Shown here: positions 31,955-38,710 of the stretch, piece by piece
How the letters are laid out: the number at the start of each line of letters is the position of its first letter
Position numbering within the stretch: the first letter of the stretch is position 1
Assembly: GCA_020048405.1 (NCBI GenBank)
Contig: JAIFMP010000027.1
Coordinates: forward strand, 1 to 53,702
DNA length: 53,702 bases
Source: Hydrogenophaga sp.
GTDB lineage: Bacteria > Pseudomonadota > Gammaproteobacteria > Burkholderiales > Burkholderiaceae_C
Direction of reading: 5' to 3'
Program-made: the position numbers and the translations under genes
Notes under the pieces: generated by a model
The model's database searches: none
What the model was told of the DNA's origin: nothing
Seen by the model: the letters and a program-made list of their open reading frames with translations, nothing else

Positions 31955-32668
31955 ATGACCAATAACCTTTCCATCGTTCAATTGCTGCTGCACGCCAGCT
32001 GGGTGGTGCAAGCCGTGGTGGCTTTGCTGGTGCTGGGCTCCATCGCCAGTTGGGCCGCCATCTTCCGCAAGCTGTTTGCCCTGAAACGCGTCAACAGCTT
32101 GAATGAAGAGTTCGAGCGCAACTTCTGGTCGGGCAAAAGCCTGAACGACCTGTACGCCAGCGCCGCCCAGAACAGCCGCCTGGGCGGGCCCATGGAACGC
32201 ATTTTTGCCAACGGCATGCGCGAATACCAAAAGCTGCGCGAGCGCCGCATCACAGACCCCGGCGCCCTGCTCGACGGTGCCCGCCGCGCCATGCGGGCCA
32301 GCCTGCAGCGCGAACTCGACACCATTGAAAGCAACCTGGCGTTTCTGGCGTCGGTCGGCTCTGTGTCGCCCTATGTGGGCCTGTTTGGCACGGTGTGGGG
32401 AATCATGCACGCCTTCACCGGGCTGGCCAGCATGCAAACCGTGACACTGGCGACCGTGGCCCCCGGTATTGCCGAGGCGCTCGTGGCCACCGCCATTGGC
32501 CTGTTTGCTGCCATTCCGGCGGTGGTGGCCTACAACCGCTATTCGCACGACATCGACCGCATTGCCAACGGTCTGGAAACCTTCATGGAAGAGTTCTCCA
32601 ACATCCTGCAACGCAACCTGGGCGCCGCCAGCGGCACGCCTGGCCAGCAATCGGCCTCTGGCCACTGA
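31955..32668 (+). CDS. tolQ: Tol-Pal inner-membrane proton channel subunit TolQ
   Basis: A protein of 237 residues of the MotA/TolQ/ExbB family. TM1 is V-V-Q-A-V-V-A-L-L-V-L-G-S-I-A-S-W near residues 17-37; TM2 and TM3 follow V-S-P-Y-V-G-L-F-G-T-V-W-G-I (about residues 133-146) and V-A-T-A-I-G-L-F-A-A-I-P-A. With TolR it forms the proton-driven motor that energises TolA during outer-membrane constriction at division. ATG 31955 lies inside the end of the ybgC frame. After the island insertion its native promoter, upstream of ribE or ybgC, is 28 kb away, so expression must come from inside or near the island's right end. Confidence 0.93.
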   Translation: MTNNLSIVQLLLHASWVVQAVVALLVLGSIASWAAIFRKLFALKRVNSLNEEFERNFWSGKSLNDLYASAAQNSRLGGPMERIFANGMREYQKLRERRITDPGALLDGARRAMRASLQRELDTIESNLAFLASVGSVSPYVGLFGTVWGIMHAFTGLASMQTVTLATVAPGIAEALVATAIGLFAAIPAVVAYNRYSHDIDRIANGLETFMEEFSNILQRNLGAASGTPGQQSASGH

Positions 32669-32683
32669 GCGCGGGCACACGCC

Positions 32684-33121
32684 ATGGCTTCAGTTGCCCC
32701 CCGTGGCCGCGGACGCGGCCGGCGCACCATCGCCGAGATCAACATGGTGCCCTTCATCGACGTGATGCTGGTGCTGCTCATCATCTTCATGGTGACCGCC
32801 CCGCTGATTGCACCCAGCACCATCAACCTGCCCAGCGTGGGCCAGGCAGACAAAGCGCCCGACCGCGTGATCCAGGTGCTGATCGAAAAAGACGAAAGCA
32901 TTCGGATCAAAGAAGGCAAAACCACCGCCAGCGCCACGCTGCGCGACCTGTCTGCCCAGGTCAAAGGCCTGCAACAGGCCATTGGTGCAGCCGCCAGCGA
33001 AGTACCGGTGGTGATTGCCGCTGACAAAAGCGTGAAGTACGAGATGGTGGTCAAGGTCATGGACACGCTGCAACGCGCTGGTGTGCAACGCGTGGGCCTG
33101 TCGGTGCAAACCACGCCCTGA
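32684..33121 (+). CDS. tolR: Tol-Pal biopolymer transport protein TolR
   Basis: A protein of 145 residues of the ExbD/TolR family. After a basic N-terminus (R-G-R-G-R-G-R-R) comes A-E-I-N-M-V-P-F-I-D-V-M-L-V-L-L-I-I-F-M-V, where the Asp of F-I-D is the proton-carrying residue of the single membrane helix. The periplasmic domain ends V-Q-R-V-G-L-S-V-Q. It begins 15 nt after tolQ and 43 nt before tolA. Intact and typical. Confidence 0.93.
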   Translation: MASVAPRGRGRGRRTIAEINMVPFIDVMLVLLIIFMVTAPLIAPSTINLPSVGQADKAPDRVIQVLIEKDESIRIKEGKTTASATLRDLSAQVKGLQQAIGAAASEVPVVIAADKSVKYEMVVKVMDTLQRAGVQRVGLSVQTTP

Positions 33122-33164
33122 GCCCCGGTTCCCCGCTCACCCCGCCCAGCCACCGCGCCGCCCC

Positions 33165-34064
33165 ATGTCTGCCACCTTTCAGAGCACCTCACCCGCCGGG
33201 TTGATGCCGCCCGATGATTCCCGCTGGGGCGGCCCCATGGTGCTGGCCCTGGTGGCGCACGCGTTGCTGGCAGCAGCGCTGACCTGGGGCATTGGCTGGA
33301 ACCGGAGTGCCCAAACGCCTGTGGTGGCGCAGGCCGAACTGTGGTCGCGCCTGCCCCAAAGCGCAGCGCCCAAGCTGGTGGAACCCACCCCCGAACCAGA
33401 GCCGATAAAGCCCACACCCCAGCCCGTGGAACCCAAGCCAGCACCGCCGCCGCAAGCTGCGGATGCCCAACGCGATGCCGACATCGCCCTGCAGCAGCAG
33501 AAAAAGCGCGAAGAGGCCCGCCGCGAAGAAGACAAACGCCAGCAACTCGAAGCGCTCAAGAAAAAGCAGGCCCTGGAGCGGGAAGCCAAAGAAAAGGCCC
33601 AGGAGAAGGAACGGCAGAAAGCGCTGGAGCAACAGGCCAAGGCCGCCAAAGACAAAGCCGCGCAGGCCGCTGCCGACAAAGCCAACGCCTCACAACTGGC
33701 CAAAGAGCGCGCAGAAAACCTCAAGCGCATTGCTGGCATGGCAGGTGCCACGGGCACTGCCGGCAGCACCGGCACGGCGCTCAAGTCCAGCGGACCGTCG
33801 GCCACCTACGCGGGGCGCATTGTGGGCGCGGTGCGGCCCAACATCGTGTTCACCGACACGCCCGTGGGCAACCCCACGGCCGATGTGGAGGTGCGCACCC
33901 TGCCCGACGGCACCATTGCCTCGCGCCGCCTGGTGAAAAGCAGCGGCAACCCAGCGTGGGACGACGCAGTGCTGAAAGCACTGGACCGCACGGCCCGCCT
34001 GCCCCGTGACGAAGACGGCCGCGTGCCCTCCACACTGCTCATTGGTTTCCGTCCGCGCGACTGA
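33165..34064 (+). CDS. tolA: Cell envelope protein TolA (TonB-like C-terminus)
   Basis: A protein of 299 residues. A short cytoplasmic part and one membrane helix (A-L-V-A-H-A-L-L-A-A-A-L-T-W-G-I) precede a Pro-rich segment with P-T-P-E-P-E-P-I-K-P-T-P, then about 100 residues of Lys/Glu/Ala-rich helix that spans the periplasm, a Gly/Thr hinge (G-A-T-G-T-A-G-S-T-G), and a C-terminal TolA/TonB domain with L-P-D-G-T-I-A-S-R-R-L and W-D-D-A-V-L-K-A-L. TolA links TolQR to the outer membrane. The start at ATG 33165 is chosen because the upstream frame is shared with tolR. The usual tolB and pal do not follow. Confidence 0.9.
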   Translation: MSATFQSTSPAGLMPPDDSRWGGPMVLALVAHALLAAALTWGIGWNRSAQTPVVAQAELWSRLPQSAAPKLVEPTPEPEPIKPTPQPVEPKPAPPPQAADAQRDADIALQQQKKREEARREEDKRQQLEALKKKQALEREAKEKAQEKERQKALEQQAKAAKDKAAQAAADKANASQLAKERAENLKRIAGMAGATGTAGSTGTALKSSGPSATYAGRIVGAVRPNIVFTDTPVGNPTADVEVRTLPDGTIASRRLVKSSGNPAWDDAVLKALDRTARLPRDEDGRVPSTLLIGFRPRD

Positions 34065-34082
34065 GCCCCCAGCCAGCGTGCG

Positions 34083-34105
34083 TTCACTTGTAGCAAACAA
34101 GTGAA
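34083..34105. terminator. Stem-loop after tolA
   Basis: TTCACTTGT and ACAAGTGAA form a perfect 9-bp stem with a 5-nt loop, 19 nt after the tolA stop. There is no T tract on either side, so an intrinsic terminator is doubtful; it may protect the tolA mRNA end or be a protein site. Confidence 0.35.
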
Positions 34106-34326
34106 TACAGAAAAGCGATAGATGCCTTTTTCGATCCAAGAATCAGCCACAGCACCCAAGGCGGTGCGCGGTGGCCTGTGCCACCCAGGCAGTACGCCCC
34201 AACAAGGCACACGCACACGCCGCAACGGCGTCTCATGCACCGCGTTCGTGCACCAATCTTGCATACAAGGCTTGAAAGCAGGTGGCATGGTTTTCGCTGA
34301 GTGGGTTGCAACCCAGCGCACACACC

Positions 34327-35106
34327 GTGAACTCCACCGACATCGCCCACCGCATCGTTGAAGCCATCCTGGCGCAAAAGCTGCAGCCCGGCGCACGCTT
34401 GGGCGAACAGGCGCTGTCCATGTTGTTCGACTGCAGCCGCACCCTGGTGCGCGAGGCGCTGATGCAGTTGGCCGCACGCGGCATCGTCACCGTCAGCTCG
34501 CGCCGGGGCTGGTACGTGGTGCAGCCCTCGCAGGCCGAGGCCCGCGAAGCCTTCGAGGCCCGCCGGGTGATTGAAATGGGGCTGATCCGCAGCGCCAAGC
34601 CCATGCCCCCCGCCGCGCTGAAGCGCCTGACCGAACACCTGAAGGAAGAACAGGCCGCGCTGGCTGGCAACGACGTGGGCCAGCGCAGCTACCTGCTGGG
34701 CGACTTTCACGTGTGCCTGGCCGAGTGCCTGGGCAACCAGCTGCTGGCCGACACGCTGCGCGACTTCACCGCGCGCACCACGCTCATTGCCATGCTGTAC
34801 CAGTCCACCCACGACGCACACCAGTCGTGCGCCGAGCATGTGGCCATCGTCGCCGCCCTGAAGGCTGGCAACACAGCCGAGGCCGAACGCCTGATGGACC
34901 AACACATTGGCCAGGTGCAAGCGGCGCTGAACGTGCAGGCCGACACCGACCCACTGGCCGAGCTGCGCGCCGCGCTGGCACCCGTGGGCCGCCCTGCCCC
35001 TCCCGCCCCCGGCCCGCGGGCACGCAAAGCCCGACTGGCCAGCGGCAACCCTGACTCGCCCGATTCCCCCACCCCTCCCGAAACCTACCTAGGAGCCTTG
35101 TTATGA
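34327..35106 (+). CDS. GntR-family (FadR-type) transcriptional regulator
   Basis: About 259 residues from GTG 34327 (an ATG at 34282 is in frame). The N-terminal winged helix has I-V-E-A-I-L-A-Q-K-L-Q-P-G-A-R-L-G-E and C-S-R-T-L-V-R-E-A-L-M-Q-L-A-A-R-G, the GntR recognition helix and wing. The helical FCD-type ligand domain follows with F-H-V-C-L-A (metal-binding His) and E-H-V-A-I-V-A-A-L. The C-terminal 40 residues are Pro/Ala-rich. The stop overlaps the ATG of the solute-binding gene (ATGA), so it is translated with the transporter and probably controls it in response to the transported compound. Confidence 0.88.
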   Translation: MNSTDIAHRIVEAILAQKLQPGARLGEQALSMLFDCSRTLVREALMQLAARGIVTVSSRRGWYVVQPSQAEAREAFEARRVIEMGLIRSAKPMPPAALKRLTEHLKEEQAALAGNDVGQRSYLLGDFHVCLAECLGNQLLADTLRDFTARTTLIAMLYQSTHDAHQSCAEHVAIVAALKAGNTAEAERLMDQHIGQVQAALNVQADTDPLAELRAALAPVGRPAPPAPGPRARKARLASGNPDSPDSPTPPETYLGALL

Positions 35107-35906
35107 CCCGCACCCACCTCACCAAACGCCACCTCATGGCCGCAGGCATCTCCCTGGCCCTGGCCGCCACCGTCGGCACCGCACAGGCGCAAACCGCGCT
35201 GGACGGCGTGATGAAGGCCAAACTCATCAAAATCGCCATCCCCACCGACTTCCCGCCCTACGGCTTTGTGGGCATTGACCTGCAACCCCAGGGCCTGGAT
35301 GTGGACATGGCCAAACTCATCGCCGACAAGATGGGCGTGAAAGTGGAACTGGTGCCCGTGAGCAGCGCCAACCGCATTCCCTACCTGCAAACCAAGAAGG
35401 CTGATTTGGTCATTTCCACGCTGGGCAAAAACGCCGAGCGCGAAAAGGTGATCGATTTCACCGCCGCCTACTCGCCCTTCTTCCAGGCGGTGTTCGCCGC
35501 CAAGTCGCTGCAAGTCAAGTCGTGGGCCGATCTGGGCGGAAAAAGCGTGGCCGTCACCCGTGGTGCCATCGAAGACCAGGAGTTGAGCAAAGTGGCCCCT
35601 GCCAACACTGACATCAAGCGTTTTGAAGACAACAACGCCACCGTGTCGGCTTTTGTGTCGGGCCAGACGCAGCTGATCGCCACGGGCGCATCGGTGGCGG
35701 GCAACATGATCCAGAAAAACCCCCAGCTGGGTGCCGAGTACAAGCTGCTGCTCAAAGACAGCCCCAACTTCATCGGCGTGGCCAAGGGTGAAGACGCGCT
35801 GCGCCTGAAGGTGAACGAAGTGATTGCCGCCGCCAAAAAAGCAGGCGACATCGACAAGCTGGCCACCAAGTGGCTGGGCCGCCCTGCCGGCGAACTGCCC
35901 CTGTAA
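35103..35906 (+). CDS. Amino-acid ABC transporter, periplasmic solute-binding protein
   Basis: A protein of 267 residues. A signal peptide with K-R-H-L-M-A-A-G-I-S-L-A-L-A-A-T-V and the cleavage-like A-Q-A precedes a family 3 periplasmic binding protein: I-P-T-D-F-P-P-Y-G-F starts the mature ligand domain, D-M-A-K-L-I-A-D-K-M and P-Y-L-Q-T-K-K-A-D-L are typical, and D-F-T-A-A-Y-S-P-F-F lies at the hinge. This family takes up polar or acidic amino acids such as glutamine, histidine or cystine. It is the second gene of a regulator-receptor-permease-permease-ATPase operon. The exact substrate cannot be read from the sequence. Confidence 0.9.
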   Translation: MTRTHLTKRHLMAAGISLALAATVGTAQAQTALDGVMKAKLIKIAIPTDFPPYGFVGIDLQPQGLDVDMAKLIADKMGVKVELVPVSSANRIPYLQTKKADLVISTLGKNAEREKVIDFTAAYSPFFQAVFAAKSLQVKSWADLGGKSVAVTRGAIEDQELSKVAPANTDIKRFEDNNATVSAFVSGQTQLIATGASVAGNMIQKNPQLGAEYKLLLKDSPNFIGVAKGEDALRLKVNEVIAAAKKAGDIDKLATKWLGRPAGELPL

Positions 35907-35933
35907 CACGCCAGGCCTTCACAGGACACAGCC

Positions 35934-36605
35934 ATGCTGATCGAGCTGGACTTTGCCGCCGTGCTGGCGGAGTGGCCCTTGCTGGCCAAGGGCGTGGTGT
36001 GGACGCTGGGCCTCACCGCCGTCTCTGCCGTACTGGGCGTGGCGCTGGGCGTGGCCTGCGCCTGGGCGCGCACACAAGGCCCCACTCCGCTGCGCTGGGT
36101 GGCCGGGGCGTACGTGGAGGCCATTCGCAACACGCCCTTCATCGTCCAGCTGTTTTTCGTGTTTTTCGGGCTGCCTGCGGCGGGCATACGCCTGTCACCC
36201 GAGGTGGCATCCATCATCGCCATGGTCATCAACCTGGGGGCGTATGCGGCAGAAATCGTGCGCGCGGGCATCGACGCCACGCCGCGTGGCCAGACCGAAG
36301 CGGCGCTGAGCCTGGCCCTCACGCGGGCGCAAACCTTTGTGTACGTGGTGCTGCCCCCGGCACTGAAAAAGGTGTGGCCCGCGCTGGTGAGCCAGATCAT
36401 CATCGTCATGCTGGGCTCGGCCGTGTGCGGACAGATCTCCACCCAGGAGCTGAGCTATGCAGCCAACCTGATCCAAAGCCGCAACTTCCGTGCGTTCGAG
36501 GCGTTCATCATCGCCACGCTCATTTACCTGGCGCTGTCGGTGGCCGTGCGCGCCACGCTGAACTGGCTGGGCCCCCGCTTTCTGTTCGGAGGCCGCCGTG
36601 GTTGA
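35934..36605 (+). CDS. Amino-acid ABC transporter permease 1 (HisM/GlnP type)
   Basis: A protein of 223 residues with several membrane helices, beginning L-L-A-K-G-V-V-W-T-L-G-L-T-A-V-S-A. The cytoplasmic loop E-A-A-L-S-L-A-L-T-R-A-Q-T-F-V-Y-V-V-L-P is the EAA motif that docks on the ATPase, and Y-V-E-A-I-R-N-T-P-F-I-V-Q-L is the signature of the His/Glu/Gln permease family. It starts 27 nt after the receptor gene and overlaps the second permease by 8 nt. Intact. Confidence 0.9.
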   Translation: MLIELDFAAVLAEWPLLAKGVVWTLGLTAVSAVLGVALGVACAWARTQGPTPLRWVAGAYVEAIRNTPFIVQLFFVFFGLPAAGIRLSPEVASIIAMVINLGAYAAEIVRAGIDATPRGQTEAALSLALTRAQTFVYVVLPPALKKVWPALVSQIIIVMLGSAVCGQISTQELSYAANLIQSRNFRAFEAFIIATLIYLALSVAVRATLNWLGPRFLFGGRRG

Positions 36606-37248
36606 CTTCAGCTTGTGGGACATTTTTCGCAACCTGCTGCTGGCCGCCCGCTGGACGGTGGGCCTGTCGCTGATCGCCTTTGTGGGCGGTGGTGTGGTCG
36701 GCATGGCCCTGCTGGTGGCGCGCACCGCCAGGCTGCCCGGCGCACAGGTGCTGGTGGGTGGGTATGTGCAGCTGTTTCAGGGCACACCGCTGCTGATGCA
36801 ACTGTTTTTGACCTACTTTGGCATGGCCCTGCTGGGGGTGGAAACCTCGGCCTGGACCGCTGCCGCCGTGGCCCTCACGCTGTACAGCAGCGCCTTCCTG
36901 GCCGAAATCTGGCAAGGCTGCGTGCGGGCGGTGCCCAAAGGCCAGTGGGAAGCCGGGCAAAGCCTGGCGCTGGGCATGGGCGAGCTGCTGCGCTACGTGG
37001 TGTTGCCCCAGGCGGGCCGCATGGCCATTGCGCCGACGGTGGGCTTTCTGGTGCAGGTCATCAAAGGCACGGCGCTGGCGTCGGTCATTGGCTTCATCGA
37101 GCTGACCAAGGCCGGCACCATGATCACCAACGCCACCTTCAAACCTTTTTTGGTCTACAGCTGCGTGGCGCTTATCTACTTTGCGCTGTGCTTCCCCATC
37201 AGCCTGTACGCCCGTTCGCTGGAGAAAAAACTCAATGGCATCCGCTGA
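36598..37248 (+). CDS. Amino-acid ABC transporter permease 2 (HisQ type)
   Basis: A protein of 216 residues starting at GTG 36598 inside the first permease gene. Y-V-Q-L-F-Q-G-T-P-L-L-M-Q-L is the family signature, and the ATPase-docking loop reads E-A-G-Q-S-L-A-L-G-M-G-E-L-L-R-Y-V-V-L-P. It should pair with permease 1 as the heterodimeric membrane channel. The stop overlaps the start region of the ATPase gene by 14 nt. Intact. Confidence 0.89.
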   Translation: MVDFSLWDIFRNLLLAARWTVGLSLIAFVGGGVVGMALLVARTARLPGAQVLVGGYVQLFQGTPLLMQLFLTYFGMALLGVETSAWTAAAVALTLYSSAFLAEIWQGCVRAVPKGQWEAGQSLALGMGELLRYVVLPQAGRMAIAPTVGFLVQVIKGTALASVIGFIELTKAGTMITNATFKPFLVYSCVALIYFALCFPISLYARSLEKKLNGIR

Positions 37249-38005
37249 TACCCCCACCGACACCCCGCACATTCCAGCGGTTCGCACCGAGCAACTGCGC
37301 AAGTCCTACGGCGACCACGAGGTGCTAAAAGGCATCGACCTGACAGTGGCCCCCGGCGAGGTGATTGCCATCATCGGCAAAAGCGGTTCGGGCAAAAGCA
37401 CGCTGCTGCGTTGCATCAACGGGCTGGAAACCTTTCAGCACGGCAGCCTGACGGTGCAGGGCCAGCCGCTGGTTCACCACGACGCAGCGGCCATGCGTGA
37501 GCTGCGCCAGCGCGTGGGCATGATTTTTCAGTCGTTCAACCTGTTCCCGCACCTGAGCGTGGGCAAGAACGTGATGCTGGCCCCGCACCTGGTGAAAAAG
37601 CCAGCTGCGGCCGAACTGGAAGCCCGCGCCCGCTAGCTGCTGCAACGAGTGGGCCTGGCAGACAAGTTCGACGCCTTCCCAGACCAGCTGTCGGGCGGGC
37701 AGCAACAGCGCGTGGCCATTGCCCGTGCACTGGCCATGGACCCCAGCATTCTGCTGTGCGACGAAATCACCTCAGCCCTGGACCCCGAGCTGGTGGGCGA
37801 AGTGCTGAGCGTCGTGGAGGGTTTGGCAAAAGAAGGCATGACGCTGCTGATGGTCACGCACGAAATGAACTTTGCCCGCAAGGTGAGCAACCGAGTCATC
37901 TTCATGCACCAGGGCCGCGTGCACGAAATGGGGCCGCCTGCCGAGCTGTTTGCCAACCCTCAAACGCCCGAGCTGAAGCAGTTTTTGTCGAGCATTCACG
38001 GCTGA
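37235..38005 (+). pseudogene. Amino-acid ABC transporter ATP-binding protein with an internal amber codon
   Basis: One continuous frame of 257 codons from ATG 37235 to the stop at 38003-38005, interrupted only by TAG at 37634-37636 in A-R-A-R-(stop)-L-L-Q-R-V-G. Relatives have an acidic or basic residue there (E-L-L), so a single GAG-to-TAG change explains it. Before it are Walker A G-K-S-G-S-G-K-S-T and the Q-loop M-I-F-Q-S-F-N-L; after it the signature L-S-G-G-Q-Q-Q-R, Walker B I-L-L-C-D-E and the switch H at V-T-H-E-M. All ATPase motifs are present but on two pieces, so without suppression or correction the transporter lacks a complete ATPase. Confidence 0.9.
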
Positions 38006-38021
38006 AGTCGGCTCGGCAATA

Positions 38022-38648
38022 TCAGCCCCGGCAACCCACCAGAGCGCAGTAATCGGCCCGTGTCTGGTGAGCGACTGCAGCCAATACCTGCGCATAACTG
38101 CTGCGGTGACGTGCCATCAAACGGGCTGAGGCCGAGGTTTGCGAGCGGCAAAACCACAGGCAGGTGTGTTGTATCAGCAGCAACTCCGCCGTGAACGTGA
38201 AAGCGCGGTCCCGGCGGCCCTGGGGGTTTTCATCCCCCACGGGGCGCGCCACCAACCGGTCCAGCGCTTTGGCGTGGATCGCCAGGACTTTGCGCAAGTC
38301 GAAGGTGGCCTGGGGAAACAACAGGGTGGCGCGGGGAACGGCCTGCGGGATGCGGCTCACCAATGCTTTTTCGGGCCACACACCTGCCATGTCGATCACA
38401 AAGCGGTTGAACTCGTCGAGCAGGTTGGCCTCGGTCAGCGAGAGCGTGGACCACAGTGCGTGTTGGCGCTCAGCATCTTTTTCGGCCAGTGCGCGCAGGT
38501 AGCCTTCGCTCAGGGCTTCCATGAGTTTTTCAATGCGGTAGCGCCCCAGGTGGCTGGCCAGCAGGGCCACGCGCTGGGCCTGTTCCACCCGTACCGCCCA
38601 CGTCCAGATCACCACCAAAGGCACTGCAACGAGCAAAATTTCCATCAT
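38022..38648 (-). CDS. Conserved hypothetical protein with N-terminal membrane anchor
   Basis: A protein of 208 residues from ATG 38648 (followed at once by a second ATG). The first 18 residues, M-M-E-I-L-L-V-A-V-P-L-V-V-I-W-T-W-A, form a membrane helix; the rest is soluble and mostly helical with many Ala, Arg and Leu and no enzyme motif I can identify. It is transcribed toward the ABC operon, convergent with its ATPase gene, and away from dnaE's 3' side in the same direction as dnaE. Codon use is that of the core genome, so this is probably a lineage-specific chromosomal gene of unknown role. Confidence 0.7.
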   Translation of the reverse strand: MMEILLVAVPLVVIWTWAVRVEQAQRVALLASHLGRYRIEKLMEALSEGYLRALAEKDAERQHALWSTLSLTEANLLDEFNRFVIDMAGVWPEKALVSRIPQAVPRATLLFPQATFDLRKVLAIHAKALDRLVARPVGDENPQGRRDRAFTFTAELLLIQHTCLWFCRSQTSASARLMARHRSSYAQVLAAVAHQTRADYCALVGCRG

Positions 38649-38710
38649 ATTTTTTCCATAGCTGCAATTGCTTTACAGACAAGCGCAAAAAGCATAAAAG
38701 CCGTATATTT

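Larger units (their letters stand above)
31447..31965 (+). pseudogene. ybgC: ybgC 3' part fused to a short island-encoded leader
   Basis: From about 31534 the protein reads A-G-G-I-V-F-Y-A-N-Y-L-K-F-F-E-R-A-R-T-E-W-L, the YbgC thioesterase from just after the catalytic D-T-D, and continues to a normal C-terminus. The first 29 or so residues (M-D-I-L-S-T-E-K-K-S) come from the island end and are not thioesterase sequence. The catalytic Asp and the first beta strand stayed at 3399-3493, so the fused product should be inactive. The frame is open and an ATG is present, which would make it look like a complete gene in automatic annotation. The stop region overlaps the tolQ start by 11 nt, so its translation may still help tolQ expression. 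Confidence 0.88.

Noticed and set aside
31447-31965. Complete YbgC thioesterase with an N-terminal extension
   Set aside because: The first 29 residues derive from the island end and the catalytic D-T-D lies 28 kb away at 3399-3493.
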